The notes under the pieces are model-generated. The model had not been told where the DNA came from and made no database searches. It was given only the letters and a program-made list of their open reading frames with translations. A stretch of 64,000 nucleotides of DNA from Novosphingobium hassiacum (lineage in GTDB: Bacteria > Pseudomonadota > Alphaproteobacteria > Sphingomonadales > Sphingomonadaceae), in contig NZ_JACICY010000004.1 in NCBI RefSeq assembly GCF_014196055.1, forward strand, positions 124,065 to 188,064. Reading direction: 5' to 3'. The position numbers were made by a program, and so were the translations under genes. Positions 27,241 through 38,220 of this stretch are shown here, in pieces (the first letter of the stretch is position 1; each line of letters starts with the position of its first letter).

Positions 27241-29058
27241 CTACTCCTCACCCATCCGCAGTGCCGCAATAAACGCTTCCTGCGGAATGCTGACGTTGCC
27301 GTATTCGCGCATCCTTGCCTTGCCCTTCTTCTGCTTTTCCAGAAGCTTTTTCTTGCGGCTGATGTCGCCGCCATAGCATTTGGCGGTGACGTCCTTGCGC
27401 ATTGCGGCGATGGTTTCGCGCGCGATGACCTTGCCGCCGATCGCGGCCTGCACCGGGATCTTGAACAGGTGGCGCGGGATCAGGTCCTTCAGCCGTTCGC
27501 ACATGTGCCGACCGCGCGTTTCGGCGACGCCGCGATGGACGATCATCGACAGCGCATCGACCGGCTCGTTATTCACCATGATGCTCATCTTGACGAGGTC
27601 GCCCTCGCGCAGCCCGATCTGTTCGTAATCGAAGCTGGCGTAGCCGCGGCTGATGCTCTTCAGGCGGTCGTAGAAATCGAACACCACTTCGTTGAGCGGC
27701 AGTTCGTAAGTTACTTGCGCACGACCGCCGACATAGGTCAGTCCGGTCTGAATGCCGCGCCGGTCCTGGCACAATTTCAAGATCGATCCGAGGTACTCGT
27801 CGGGCGTGTAAATCGTGCCCTTGATCCAAGGTTCGTCAATCTGTGCGATGCGACTGGGATCGGGATAATCCGCCGGGTTGTGCAGCATCAGCTCGCGCGC
27901 ATCATCGGTGCGGCTCTTGTTGAGCTGGATGCGGTAGACGACCGAAGGCGCGGTCGTGATCAGATCCAGATCGTATTCGCGGGTCAGGCGCTCCTGGATG
28001 ATCTCCAGATGCAGCAGGCCAAGGAACCCGCAACGGAAGCCGAAGCCCAGCGCCGCGCTCGATTCCATCTCGAAGCTGAAGCTGGCGTCGTTCAGGCGCA
28101 GGCGGCTGATGCTCTCGCGCAGCTTCTCGAACTCGGCGGCATCGACCGGGAAGATACCGCAGAACACGACCGGCTGTACTTCCTTGAAGCCGGGCAGCGC
28201 CTTGGTCGCGCCATTCTTGACCGTCGTGATCGTGTCGCCGACGCGAGCCTGCGCCACTTCCTTGATCTGCGCGGTGATGAAGCCGATCTCGCCCGGACCA
28301 AGCTCATCGAGCGTCTCGATCTTGGGGCGCATGCAGCCGACGCGATCGATAAGATGTTCGGTGCCGCCAGCCATGAACTTGACCTGCAGCCCCTTGCGGA
28401 TCACGCCGTTGATCACGCGTACGAGGATGACGACGCCGAGGTACTGATCGTACCAGCTGTCCACCAGCATTGCGGTCAGCGGCGCATCGCGATCGCCGCC
28501 CGGCGGGGGGATGCGTTCGACAATCGCGTCGAGCACTTCCTCGATGCCGATGCCCGACTTGGCGCTTGTCAGCACCGCATTGCTGGCGTCGATGCCGATC
28601 ACATCCTCGATCTCGGCCTTGACCTTTTCGGGCTCGGCAGCGGGGAGATCAATCTTGTTGATGACGGGCACGATCTCGTGGTCATGCTCGATCGACTGAT
28701 AGACGTTGGCGAGCGTCTGCGCCTCGACGCCCTGAGCCGCGTCGACCACCAGCAGCGCGCCCTCGCACGCGGCAAGGCTGCGGCTGACTTCGTAGGCGAA
28801 GTCGACGTGGCCGGGCGTGTCCATCAGGTTGAGCTGATAGGTCTTGCCGTCCTTGGCGGGATATTCCAGCCGCACGGTCTGCGCCTTGATCGTGATCCCG
28901 CGCTCACGCTCAATGTCCATGTTGTCGAGCACCTGCTCGGACATTTCGCGCGCGGACAACCCGCCCGTGAACTGGATCAGGCGGTCGGCCAGCGTCGATT
29001 TGCCATGGTCGATGTGGGCAATGATGGAGAAATTGCGGATCAGCGCGAGGTCGGTCAT
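27241..29058 (-). CDS. lepA: elongation factor 4 (LepA), back-translocating GTPase
   Basis: The 605-aa ribosomal GTPase has G1 (AHIDHGKST), the switch I region [21 protein letters not shown] and the LepA-specific C-terminal domain. The start at [13 protein letters not shown] (29058) matches family length; the frame is open upstream without support. It is not in an operon here; the convergent SIR2-STAND gene ends 16 bases from it. Confidence 0.96.
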   Translation of the reverse strand: MTDLALIRNFSIIAHIDHGKSTLADRLIQFTGGLSAREMSEQVLDNMDIERERGITIKAQTVRLEYPAKDGKTYQLNLMDTPGHVDFAYEVSRSLAACEGALLVVDAAQGVEAQTLANVYQSIEHDHEIVPVINKIDLPAAEPEKVKAEIEDVIGIDASNAVLTSAKSGIGIEEVLDAIVERIPPPGGDRDAPLTAMLVDSWYDQYLGVVILVRVINGVIRKGLQVKFMAGGTEHLIDRVGCMRPKIETLDELGPGEIGFITAQIKEVAQARVGDTITTVKNGATKALPGFKEVQPVVFCGIFPVDAAEFEKLRESISRLRLNDASFSFEMESSAALGFGFRCGFLGLLHLEIIQERLTREYDLDLITTAPSVVYRIQLNKSRTDDARELMLHNPADYPDPSRIAQIDEPWIKGTIYTPDEYLGSILKLCQDRRGIQTGLTYVGGRAQVTYELPLNEVVFDFYDRLKSISRGYASFDYEQIGLREGDLVKMSIMVNNEPVDALSMIVHRGVAETRGRHMCERLKDLIPRHLFKIPVQAAIGGKVIARETIAAMRKDVTAKCYGGDISRKKKLLEKQKKGKARMREYGNVSIPQEAFIAALRMGEE

Positions 29059-29261
29059 GGCCGCGCCGTTAGCAGGTACGCGAGCCCAAGTCACGATGGG
29101 CAAGCGTTGCAGCGTGGAATCTGACTGGCACCGCAATATTTTCAGTTCCGCGACATTTTTGTGATGCTTGATGTCAAACTGTAACATAGCATGTTTCGCC
29201 GTCTTTTCAGGATCTTGATGACGCAGATCCGTTTCGCGCGGCGCTTTGACGCGTCAATCCA

Positions 29262-29279
29262 CTGTCACACAGCCGTCAT
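29262..29279 (+). promoter_or_regulatory. Pho box upstream of the OprP/O-type porin
   Basis: CTGTCACACAGCCGTCAT contains two PhoB half-sites (CTGTCAC and CCGTCAT) 11 bases apart, as in the consensus. It ends 50 bases before the porin start codon, so PhoB-dependent induction at low phosphate is likely. Confidence 0.6.
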
Positions 29280-29329
29280 TTTGACCGATTAGCGGCGGGC
29301 TCGACACAGGGTTTGGAGATTCTTCGGGC

Positions 29330-30772
29330 ATGACGGGCAAGGCATTCCGCGCCGCATTGGCAGCAACGGTCTTCATCAGCGCGGCTGGTGTGGCGCAGGC
29401 GCAGGCTGCTCCGCAGGCTCAGGATGCCAAGATCGCCGATCTCCAGCGTCAAGTCGATGAACTCAAGGCGATGGTTCGCGCGATGCAGGCCGCGCATGGT
29501 GCAGCGCCCGTTGTGATCGCCCAAACACCTGCGACCAGCGCGCCTGCCGCAACAACGCCCCAGCCGGTGCAGATGGCAGCAGTTGCGGCCCCCGCCCCGG
29601 TCTCAGCGCCTGAGAAGAAGAAGGCTTGGTACGAAAAGCTGCAGCTTCGCGGCTATACCCAGTTGCGGATGAACGAGATCATTTCGGGCGACAAGACTGC
29701 ACCCGCCGGTCGTTCGCGCCTGCGCTCGGTGCAGGATTCGGGGATCAACGAGAACGGCAACCTCTCGATCCGCCGCGCGCGCCTCGTCGTTCAGGGCGAC
29801 ATTTCGAACCGCGTGTCGCTCTACCTTCAGGGGGATCTCTCGGCGGCGGTCAGCAATCAGTCGGGCAGCGAGCCGCGCCAGAACTTCTTCCAGAGGCGCG
29901 ACGCCTACGCCGACGTCTACCTCGACAAGGCCAAGACGCTGAAGCTTCGGCTGGGCCAATCGAAGGTCCCCTTCGGCTGGGAGAACCTGCAGTCCTCTTC
30001 GAACCGCGTGCCGCTCGACCGGACGGACGCTATCAACTCCCCGGTCCCCGGCGAGCGCGATATCGGTGTCGTTGCCTATTACACACCGTCCAAGATTCAG
30101 GCGATCTGGGACGAACTGACGCATGACGGCCAGAAGTTGTTCGGAAATTACGGCGCATTGGGCGTCGGCGTCTATAACGGCCAGGGCACCAACCGCATCG
30201 AACGCAACGGCAGCTACATGACGGTGGCGATGGCGACGATGCCATTCCGGCTCGACGGGCTTGGCGGCATGTTCGAAGGTCAGGTGGCCGAATTCGGTGC
30301 CTCGGGGATCCTCAACAAGTTCCGCCCGGAAATCCGATCAGGCGGCGTCTCGGCGGTCGACTACGACGACAACCACGTCGGCGCTCACGCGATGATCTAT
30401 CCCAAGCCGTTCGGCATCCAGGCCGAATGGACCTGGGGCCGGACGCCCGAGTTCGACCGCGCCACAGGCACGATCAAAGCCAAGGATTCAAGCGGCGGCT
30501 ATGTCATGGCGATGGTTCGCGTGCCCAAGACCCCGATCGGGCAGATCATCCCGTTCGCGCGCTACCAGACCTATCGCGGCGGGTGGAAGGTCGCCACGAA
30601 CGCGCCGCGGCTCGAGACGGAAGAATATGAGATCGGCGTGGAGTGGCTTCCGCTCAAGGAGTTGGAGGTCACCCTCAATTACGCCAACGTCAGCCGCACC
30701 GAGGCCGACGAGCGGCGGACCGGTCGTGCCAAAGGCGACCTGGTCCGCGCGCAAGTGCAGTGGAACTACTGA
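29330..30772 (+). CDS. phosphate-selective porin O/P family protein
   Basis: The 480-aa outer membrane protein has a signal peptide (AALAATVFISAAGVAQAQA), a coiled coil (about residues 31-55, DAKIADLQRQVDELKAMVRAM), an Ala/Pro linker and a barrel from about residue 100 (LQLRGYTQLRMNE...). It ends with an aromatic residue (QVQWNY). LRLGQSKVPFGWEN and GERDIGV are typical of the Porin_O_P family, trimers with an N-terminal coiled coil. The Pho box upstream supports phosphate or polyphosphate as substrate. Confidence 0.87.
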   Translation: MTGKAFRAALAATVFISAAGVAQAQAAPQAQDAKIADLQRQVDELKAMVRAMQAAHGAAPVVIAQTPATSAPAATTPQPVQMAAVAAPAPVSAPEKKKAWYEKLQLRGYTQLRMNEIISGDKTAPAGRSRLRSVQDSGINENGNLSIRRARLVVQGDISNRVSLYLQGDLSAAVSNQSGSEPRQNFFQRRDAYADVYLDKAKTLKLRLGQSKVPFGWENLQSSSNRVPLDRTDAINSPVPGERDIGVVAYYTPSKIQAIWDELTHDGQKLFGNYGALGVGVYNGQGTNRIERNGSYMTVAMATMPFRLDGLGGMFEGQVAEFGASGILNKFRPEIRSGGVSAVDYDDNHVGAHAMIYPKPFGIQAEWTWGRTPEFDRATGTIKAKDSSGGYVMAMVRVPKTPIGQIIPFARYQTYRGGWKVATNAPRLETEEYEIGVEWLPLKELEVTLNYANVSRTEADERRTGRAKGDLVRAQVQWNY

Positions 30773-30782
30773 TTACGGCGGA

Positions 30783-31799
30783 TCAGCGCGCCGAAGACGC
30801 GCTCGATATCCGGAAGGTCCCCTGAGCGGTCGCACCGTTTACGTAACGGACCCGATATAGCGTCGCTGACGAGTAACTTCCGGTAACGCGAGCCGTCAAC
30901 TGCTGGCCGGTGTTTGCGGGCACAGCAACAGATGCGATCGGCTGGTAAGTCGCCCCCGTGTCGAGCGACTGATCGATGAACAACGTGCCCGCCGTGTCGG
31001 CAAATGCGGTCGCGGTGAAGAAGGAATACTGCGAAAGCGTGGACGGGCGGCCGGTTCCCGTGAAGGTGCCAGCGGCTGCCAATGCGGTCGTGCTGTCGGT
31101 GTAAGCGGAGTTCGTATTGACGACACCCGACACGGTTACCGAGCCAATGGCCGCAGAGCTTGCCGTAAGTGATCCCGCCGAGGCATTGATCGTCCGGCGT
31201 TTCAGCGTGAGGGCAACGCTGACGGTCCCACTGCCGTAAGTGCTGACGCGCGCGCGTACGTTCGCGGCGCACGTGATGAACGCATACATCCCCGTAGACG
31301 TGGACGTTGCAGCAGGCACGGTAGTGGGGGTCTGTGCGATGATCACCGGGAGGTTCGACCAGGTCACTCCATCGTTGGATTGCTCGTAAGTGATGGTGCA
31401 GGCAGAGCCGGACGAGACCACCTGGAACGAGCCACCACTGAAGCCTGCAGTCGAACTCGACACGACAGTGGCGGCAGACGTAGCACTTCCGCTGATCGTC
31501 AGCGCATCAGGGACATCATCCACAAAGACGTTCCCGATATGGTTCGTCCCCGCAGGCAAGGCATTGATGCAGGACCGGTAAATCGCCGAAAGCCAGCCGG
31601 TTAGGCCCAGGCCGCCCGAAGGCATGACCGTGCCGGTGATAGGCAATCCGCCCGCCTCCAGATTATCGGTGCCGCTTCCCAGCGTCACCGGCAGCGGCGT
31701 GGCCGGAGTGACTGGCTCGGTGCCGCCTGTTGAATCGACATAGGCGATGGCATTGACCGGAGTGAACCGGGCGGGAAAGCTGATCGGAGGATTAGGCAT
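30783..31799 (-). CDS. phage-structural-like protein of unknown function
   Basis: The 338-aa product is very rich in Thr, Ser, Ala and Gly, with almost no charged residues. It begins PNPPISFPARFTPVNAI without a signal peptide. Two beta-rich segments look like repeats of one domain: CTITYEQSNDGVTWSNLP and AGTLFIDQSLDTGATYQPI, each ending in a strand with RVRYV-like or RARVSTY residues. This composition resembles tail or decoration proteins of phages. No other phage gene is near, so it may be a remnant or a recruited gene. The start at 31799 follows GGAGA at good spacing. It converges on the porin gene, 10 bases apart. Confidence 0.5.
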   Translation of the reverse strand: MPNPPISFPARFTPVNAIAYVDSTGGTEPVTPATPLPVTLGSGTDNLEAGGLPITGTVMPSGGLGLTGWLSAIYRSCINALPAGTNHIGNVFVDDVPDALTISGSATSAATVVSSSTAGFSGGSFQVVSSGSACTITYEQSNDGVTWSNLPVIIAQTPTTVPAATSTSTGMYAFITCAANVRARVSTYGSGTVSVALTLKRRTINASAGSLTASSAAIGSVTVSGVVNTNSAYTDSTTALAAAGTFTGTGRPSTLSQYSFFTATAFADTAGTLFIDQSLDTGATYQPIASVAVPANTGQQLTARVTGSYSSATLYRVRYVNGATAQGTFRISSASSAR

Positions 31800-32045
31800 C
31801 GATATCTCCATGCGGTTTGGGAACAATCGACCGCATCAGATAACCATGTTGGTTCGTGTAGGAAAACGGATTCTTTCCTGCGCAACTTATCACTCCGGCG
31901 CGTCGGCGGCTCGCTTCATCGCGACTTTAACATGATTTTTAACCGTTCATCTGGCGTTGTGGATCATTCGACGATGCTTGCCGTTGTGCTGGCAGATCCC
32001 GCAATCGGCGGGACTTGCAAGAATTCAAGCTCAAGGGAGCGTCTC
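31800..32045. other. intergenic promoter region between divergent genes
   Basis: This 246-base stretch between the phage-like gene and the glycine-zipper gene is AT-richer than its surroundings around 31925-31955, where two TTTAAC-like elements lie (TTTAACATGATTTTTAACC). A CtrA site was considered, but the spacing is one base too long. No gene is seen. Confidence 0.35.
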
Positions 32046-32420
32046 ATGAAGAAGACCATTATCGCAGCGGCCCTCGCCGCCATCGTCTTGCCCTCGGCGC
32101 CGGCTTTCGCCGATCCCCCGCACTGGGCACCTGCCCATGGCAAGCGCGCCAAGGAGCGGTCGATGTATGACAGCCGCGGACGCTATGCCGAACCTCGCCG
32201 CCTCAGCAGCAACGACCGCGTGTGGCGTGGCAATGACGGTCGCTACTATTGCAAGCGCAGCAACGGCACGACCGGTTTGATTATCGGTGCAGCCGGTGGT
32301 GCCCTGCTAGGCCGCACGGTCGACACCCGCGGCGATCGTACGCTCGGTACCGTGCTGGGCGCGGTTGGCGGTGGTCTGCTGGGTCGCGAGATCGATCGCA
32401 GCAGTGCTCGCTGCCGCTAA
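32046..32420 (+). CDS. glycine-zipper 2TM domain protein, secreted
   Basis: The 124-aa protein has a signal peptide (MKKTIIAAALAAIVLPSAPAFA), a basic middle part (RAKERSMYDSRGRY) with the CKR motif of the family, and a C-terminal glycine zipper pair (GLIIGAAGGALLG ... GTVLGAVGGGLLGREID). Such proteins, related to the 17-kDa surface antigen family, associate with the outer membrane or envelope; exact function unknown. The start is chosen at 32046 behind AAGGGAG rather than further upstream in the same frame. Confidence 0.8.
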   Translation: MKKTIIAAALAAIVLPSAPAFADPPHWAPAHGKRAKERSMYDSRGRYAEPRRLSSNDRVWRGNDGRYYCKRSNGTTGLIIGAAGGALLGRTVDTRGDRTLGTVLGAVGGGLLGREIDRSSARCR

Positions 32421-32529
32421 TCCAGCCAGTCAGATATCACGCAAGGCGGGGCAGCAATGCCCCGCCTTGTTTCGAGTCATTCTGCCGAATGCCCCTTGCG
32501 ACAAAGTGGCCAGCGAATAATCTGATCCC

Positions 32530-33831
32530 ATGTGGTTGCTCGACAAGATTCTGAAGCGACTCGTTCGCAAGGGCCCTCTGATCGTCATCGATCATGATGG
32601 GCGCCACTACACGTACGGTGCCGGAACAAGCCCGCCTCTCACCATCCGCCTGACCGACAGGGGTGCCGCGCTGCACATTGCCCGCGACCCGCGCGTCGGC
32701 GCGGGCGAAGCGTACATGGACGGTCGGCTGGTCGTCGAACCGCCGCACGACATCCGCGATTTCATCTTGCTGATCATGGACAACGCCCAGTCATCGGGCG
32801 GGCTTGATCGCAAGGGCGCGGTGCGCCGTGCCGTTGGCAACCTGATCGCCAAAGCCGATCAGATCAATGAACGTGCGCGGGCTTCAAAGAACGTCGTGCA
32901 CCACTACGACCTGTCACGCCAGTTCTACGAAATGTTCCTCGACGAGGACCGACAATATACAATGGCTTACTTCCGCGATCCGGCAAACACGCTGGAACGC
33001 GCACAAGTCGACAAAAAGGCGTTGATCGCCGCCAAGCTGCGGCTGGAACCCGGTGCAGCATCGGACCTGCGTGTGCTCGACATCGGCTGCGGCTGGGGCG
33101 GACTGGCTCTCTATCTCAATCGCCACTTTGGCTGCGAGGTACTGGGCGTCAGCCTCGCGCCGGATCAGGTAAAATTCGCCAACGAGCGCGCACAGGCAGC
33201 AGGCGTCGCCGACAAGGTGCGCTTCGAACTGATCGACTATCGCGATGTTACCGGGACTTTCGACCGCATCACCAGCGTCGGAATGATCGAGCATGTCGGA
33301 GCGCTGCACTTCCGCGAATACTTCGCCAAGACCAACGAGCTGCTCGCGCCCGAAGGTATCATGTTGACGCATACCATCGGGCGCACCGGCCCGCCGGGCA
33401 CGACCGACAAGTGGACGCGCAAGTATATCTTCCCGGGTGGCTACATCCCGGCGATGAGCGAACTGGTCGCCGCGCTCGAAAAAACCGGCTGGGAAGTCGG
33501 CGACGTTGAGGTCCTGCGCTATCACTACGCCTATACTCTGGCGGAATGGTACCGCCGCACGACTATCCACCGCGACGAAATCGTCGCGCTCTACGACGAG
33601 CGCCTGTTCCGGATGTGGCAGTTCTACCTTGCTGGTGCCGAGCAGAGTTTTCGCCACGGCAAGATGGTCAACTTCCACATTCAGACCGTAAAGCAACGCA
33701 GCGCCTTGCCGATGACGCGCGACTATATCCAGACCGAAGCTGCTCGCCTGTCCGGTCTGGACGAAGCGCCACGCTGGCACCTGGCAAGCGAGGACAAGGT
33801 GCCCCGCGTGGCCTTCGGACAACAGCGGTAA
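32530..33831 (+). CDS. cfa: cyclopropane-fatty-acyl-phospholipid synthase
   Basis: The 433-aa SAM-dependent enzyme adds a methylene bridge to unsaturated acyl chains of membrane lipids. The family's own N-terminal domain spans about residues 1-110; HHYDLSRQFYEMFLD, then the SAM-binding motif VLDIGCGWGGLALYL and the active-site segment SVGMIEHVG, follow in order. It has its own short intergenic region (109 bases after the glycine-zipper gene). Confidence 0.9.
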   Translation: MWLLDKILKRLVRKGPLIVIDHDGRHYTYGAGTSPPLTIRLTDRGAALHIARDPRVGAGEAYMDGRLVVEPPHDIRDFILLIMDNAQSSGGLDRKGAVRRAVGNLIAKADQINERARASKNVVHHYDLSRQFYEMFLDEDRQYTMAYFRDPANTLERAQVDKKALIAAKLRLEPGAASDLRVLDIGCGWGGLALYLNRHFGCEVLGVSLAPDQVKFANERAQAAGVADKVRFELIDYRDVTGTFDRITSVGMIEHVGALHFREYFAKTNELLAPEGIMLTHTIGRTGPPGTTDKWTRKYIFPGGYIPAMSELVAALEKTGWEVGDVEVLRYHYAYTLAEWYRRTTIHRDEIVALYDERLFRMWQFYLAGAEQSFRHGKMVNFHIQTVKQRSALPMTRDYIQTEAARLSGLDEAPRWHLASEDKVPRVAFGQQR

Positions 33832-33878
33832 TTCTCTTGAGTTGAGCAAGCGCGCCCTATTGTCGCGGGCGTGCGATT

Positions 33879-34340
33879 CTAGTGCGGATGTCCGCCGATC
33901 ATCCGGACGCTCAGACCGCCGGTCGGGTCCAGCGTGGCGCAATCTGCCACGACTTGCGCCAACCGGGCCTGTACCGTCGCCTCGTCCCAGTCGCTCGGAA
34001 GCAGATGCCGAGCAACAATCATGCCGTCCGCGTCGCTTGTAACACAGATGAAGCGGGTTCCGGCGCGATCGGCAAGATCATCGAGGTCGATGCCGTCAGC
34101 CAGAACCCACGATTTCTTGCCAAGCGATTTGATCGGCCGTTCGCAATAGCGGCACTGCGAGTGGTGATAACCGTCCGCCCACAACTCCTTGCGGCTCGCT
34201 GGCACATGAGTTCGCGAATACCAGCATTGGGTCAACGTGTGCGTGGTGTCGCGTCGGATGAGCATGTCGGCATGTGTGACCGACTGTGGTTGATATTGAC
34301 TGTGCGACATACATAGTAGTTTTACGTAGTCGTCAGCCAT
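33879..34340 (-). CDS. hypothetical protein with CxxC motif
   Basis: A minus-strand frame giving 153 residues from the ATG at 34340, or 143 from 34310. It contains a CRYCERPI motif (possible single metal-binding half site), a WADGYHHSQ segment and a helical C-terminus (DWDEATVQARLAQVVADCATLD). The frame is open much further upstream only because it shadows argG on the other strand. No family was recognised and neither start has a clear ribosome-binding site. It is divergent from argG. Confidence 0.5.
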   Translation of the reverse strand: MADDYVKLLCMSHSQYQPQSVTHADMLIRRDTTHTLTQCWYSRTHVPASRKELWADGYHHSQCRYCERPIKSLGKKSWVLADGIDLDDLADRAGTRFICVTSDADGMIVARHLLPSDWDEATVQARLAQVVADCATLDPTGGLSVRMIGGHPH

Positions 34341-34445
34341 TGACCGCAGAGAGGCCAATCGCACCGGCAACCCCGCCAAAGGTTGCGATGTTTGACCCCG
34401 CCTGTTAGGCGCGCGGCGCGCTGTTTCTCGGGAGTCGTTACGCCC

Positions 34446-35660
<1,215 letters not shown>

Positions 35661-36447
35661 TCCGGCGCGCTTTGGCGCGTTCCGAAAACTATCCACCGGA
35701 CAATGCGCGGGTTGTGGATAACTCGCGCATTTTTCGCTTGCGCGACTCGTCTGCGAGGCGCAGCTTTTGCTTGTCCGATGCAGGAACCCGTCGCAAGTTA
35801 GCCGCGCAAGCTGTTGATTTTAAACGATTTACTGCATTACGATACGAGCAAGGATAGTATGCAGCGTAACCATTCGCCGGCGTTTTCGAGCGCCTGCCAA
35901 TGCGCGAACCTGCAACCGTTTTTGATCGGAAACGGGGTGCCGGATGGCCCTCTCCATCAAGCCGCGCGGCGAGGGCTTTTACCTCCATCCGGCGCGGACA
36001 AATGGCGAGGAAACGTGCGCGCATTCCACAACCTCTTCTTCGCAGGAGGCCGTCCGACGCCGTGAAAGCGGATCGGGAGCGGGGCTGCGACGAGGAGGAA
36101 ACGCCCACGGCTGGCCAGCCGCAACGGTCTCGCGAGTGGCCGGAGCGGTGACAGAATAGCAAGCTGGCGCAATGCGTTAGCTGGCGTGCCGAGCGGGCGG
36201 CAGGATGGAGCGCGGCAGACCCGGGCAGACGCACGGATCGGCAGCAGCCCAGGGGCTTCGCGCCCCGAACGGCGTCCTGATAGCCGCAACGACAGCGCGC
36301 CGGTTGTTCTTTCCGGCAGCAGCGTGGACGTGGAGTGGGGGCCGGCAGCGATGCTGGCCCCCATTTGCCGCCCGATCCAAGTTACTGAAAATACGGCGTA
36401 TATCTGGGTTACTTCGCCGCGCGCGCAAGGACGCGTGCTGGTGCGCG
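35661..36447. other. intergenic region, no confident gene
   Basis: Nearly 790 bases without a convincing gene; several overlapping frames on both strands lack ribosome-binding sites or recognisable products. Seen in it: a perfect DnaA-box match (TGTGGATAA, 35713-35721) with a near match (CTATCCACC) just before it, a hairpin with GCCCTC/GAGGGC arms followed by TTTT (about 35950-35977), and a strong 11-bp hairpin at 36337-36362. tmRNA, RNase P and SRP RNA signatures were looked for and not found. Confidence 0.5.
36337..36362. terminator. strong hairpin, possible terminator
   Basis: An 11-bp stem with one G-T pair (GGGGGCCGGCA / TGCTGGCCCCC, GCGA tetraloop) lies 85 bases beyond the stop of the convergent CHRD gene. 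The following bases are only weakly T-rich. It could terminate transcription in either direction. Confidence 0.4.
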
Positions 36448-36870
36448 TTACTTTTTCTCGAGCTGGCCGCGCACCGCGCCGTTCGGGAAATCGGCGGTGT
36501 GGACGTTGACATAATAGCCCGCAGGATTGGCGACTATCTCTTTGATAAGAGACGGTTCCATCGCGATGCAATCGTCGCTTTCCTTGCCGGTGACTTCAAT
36601 AGTGGCGATGGGTTTGCCGTCCGCACCGGCCGCGCCGACATGGACGTGCGACATCGTTGGTTTCGTTATCTTTTCTGCCCAAAGCGTGAAGCAGAAGTCG
36701 CCGGTTTCGTCGTCCGCATCGACCTTGAAACCACCCGTGCCATCCGCGTCGCCACCCCCTGTCTGCGCTGCGCCGGTGAGCGTTGCGGTGAGCGTCGCGG
36801 GCTTTGCCAGCGCGGGTGACGCGAGCGCGGCGGCGGCGACCAACGCGGCAAGATATGCTGATTTCTTCAT
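36448..36870 (-). CDS. CHRD domain protein, secreted
   Basis: The 140-aa protein has a signal peptide (MKKSAYLAALVAAAALASPALA) and one CHRD domain: TLTGAAQTGGGDADGTGGF near the start and YYVNVHTADFPNGAVRGQL at the end, with a conserved HVHVGAAG in the middle. CHRD was defined in chordin; in bacteria it marks secreted proteins of unknown function. The start at 36870 follows GGGAGAGCAAGCC. Confidence 0.87.
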   Translation of the reverse strand: MKKSAYLAALVAAAALASPALAKPATLTATLTGAAQTGGGDADGTGGFKVDADDETGDFCFTLWAEKITKPTMSHVHVGAAGADGKPIATIEVTGKESDDCIAMEPSLIKEIVANPAGYYVNVHTADFPNGAVRGQLEKK

Positions 36871-37110
36871 GGCTTGCTCTCCCTTGTGCCAACCGGAAAC
36901 CCTCGCGACTCCCCGGCGCGGCAACGAGTTTACACCCCGCGCCCGGCAACGGGAATTGCCTTGTTGAGCGCCCGAACGCACGCAATCGAGAAACAGGGTA
37001 GATAGGGGGTAGATACCGGGGAGGTACCGGCTGGAGAGCGCCAGACACGCCCGTTTTCACGCGCGATGGCAGGGGCCTGCGCAGCGGCAGCGGATCGTCG
37101 GCCCGACCGA

Positions 37111-37347
37111 TCAGGAACTGAGGCCGCCGGACACCACCGAATGGATCGCAAACAGCGCCTCACCCCGCTCGTCGACGACCTGCACGTCGAGCTTGTGCCC
37201 CCTCGCCAGCGCCTCGGGTTCCGATATCAGGACTTCGCCGGCATAGCGGACAGCATAGAGCCGGGCGGCGGCATCGTTGGCAAGTTCGACGCCTTCGTGA
37301 TCGGGGTGATCGCGCCCGTCCCGGGTGTGGAAGAAATATCTCGGCAC
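37111..37347 (-). CDS. DUF6894 family protein
   Basis: The 78-aa protein has the DUF6894 pattern: MPRYFFHTRDG, D..GVEL, AR.YAVRYAGE and a final V.DE.G..LF.I segment. The family is common as small stand-alone genes in alphaproteobacteria and has no known role. Confidence 0.8.
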   Translation of the reverse strand: MPRYFFHTRDGRDHPDHEGVELANDAAARLYAVRYAGEVLISEPEALARGHKLDVQVVDERGEALFAIHSVVSGGLSS

Positions 37348-38220
37348 GCGCGCTTTCCTGTCAGGTCAACCGGATCATTCCGAAGGCTTTTCCGCAGGTT
37401 ACCTAACTACTGCGGGTTTGGCCCGTTCCCGTCCCTGAGCCCGGTCGCGGGCAAGCTGGCATCGCGGCGGCCGGCGCCAGAGTTGGCTGACGCGGTCGCA
37501 GGCAGCCTCGTCTGCGGTGCATCGCAGAACCTGCAGGCGGATGCGGTGGAGCAGGGCGAGGTGGCGGAGCCCCTCGGCCACCTCGGGCGAAGGCGCAAGC
37601 CCCGCGCGATCAAGCGGCGGCGGCGTTCGATCTCGGCTAACACCGGCACCGTCCCCTTGTTGCGGGGACGGGATGGCATTCGCGTGGGGGCGCGGACCAT
37701 TATTGGAGTGTTCGAGCGCGGCTGGGGTCTTATGTGGGGTTGGTTGTGGGCGCGCGCTCCCCTCACCCGTTCCGTCGTGCGTCCTCGCCCGCGCGTCGGC
37801 ATCCTGACCCCTGCCCTCGTCGGCCCGGCGCAGGCCGGGGTCCATCGCGATCACCCTTGCGCACAGACTGCCGTGACGCGCGCACCTTCGATGGGCAGGC
37901 GACCGGGGAGAGCGGGATAGGCCCTGGCCTGCGCCGGGGTGACGGGGTGGAGGGTGTAGCGCTCGCTAACCCCCTCCCTTTCCGTCGTCCCGGGCCTGAC
38001 CCGGGATGAGGCTTTGCTGGGGGGACGGGTGAGGCGAAGGTGGTTCGGGATTTTGGGCGGTTTTGAGGCGTGGTTTGCGCGGAGACGCGGGGGCGCGGAG
38101 AAGGTTTCAAGGGATGTTCGCGCGAAGGCGCAAGCAAGCAAAGGGGAAGCCGCGAAGGGGGTGTTCCGGGTGGCTGGGCGCTGCGCAGTGCGCGCTAGCG
38201 GCGCGCGGGAGCAGGCGCCC
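37348..38220. other. degraded intergenic DNA with repeats
   Basis: About 870 bases with no intact gene. On the minus strand, frames around 37399-37660 look like one Arg-rich coding sequence broken by a single-base slip in a G run: EIERRRRLIARG in one frame and APSPEVAEGLRHLALLHRIRL in the next. A hairpin with GTCCCC/GGGGAC arms lies near 37650. The last 190 bases form the left arm of the inverted repeat described separately. Confidence 0.4.
37982..38170. repeat. left arm of long imperfect inverted repeat
   Basis: Contains CCCGGGCCTGACCCGGGATGAGGCTTT, split here into CCCGGGCCTGACCCGGGA and TGAGGCTTT, then GGCGCGGAGAAGGTTT, TTCGCGCGAAGGCGCAAGC and AAGGGGAAG. The same order of elements occurs inverted at 41045-41225, on the other side of the AT-rich cassette. 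Identity is partial, with differing lengths between blocks. Confidence 0.7.

Noticed and set aside
29241..29260. TTGACGCGTCAA palindrome upstream of the porin as an FNR box
   Set aside because: The half-sites are four bases apart instead of six, so it does not fit the FNR/FixK consensus.
31926..31950. CtrA-like TTAA pair upstream of the glycine-zipper gene
   Set aside because: The spacer is eight bases, not seven, and flanking bases fit poorly.
35672..36240. Several 60-180 codon frames on both strands after argG
   Set aside because: They overlap each other, have Arg/Pro-rich shadow-like composition and no supporting start signals.
35661..36447. tmRNA, RNase P RNA or SRP RNA in the gap after argG
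   Set aside because: None of the conserved cores of these RNAs (tag reading frame, GAGGAAAGTCC, GGAAGCAGC-type loop) is present.
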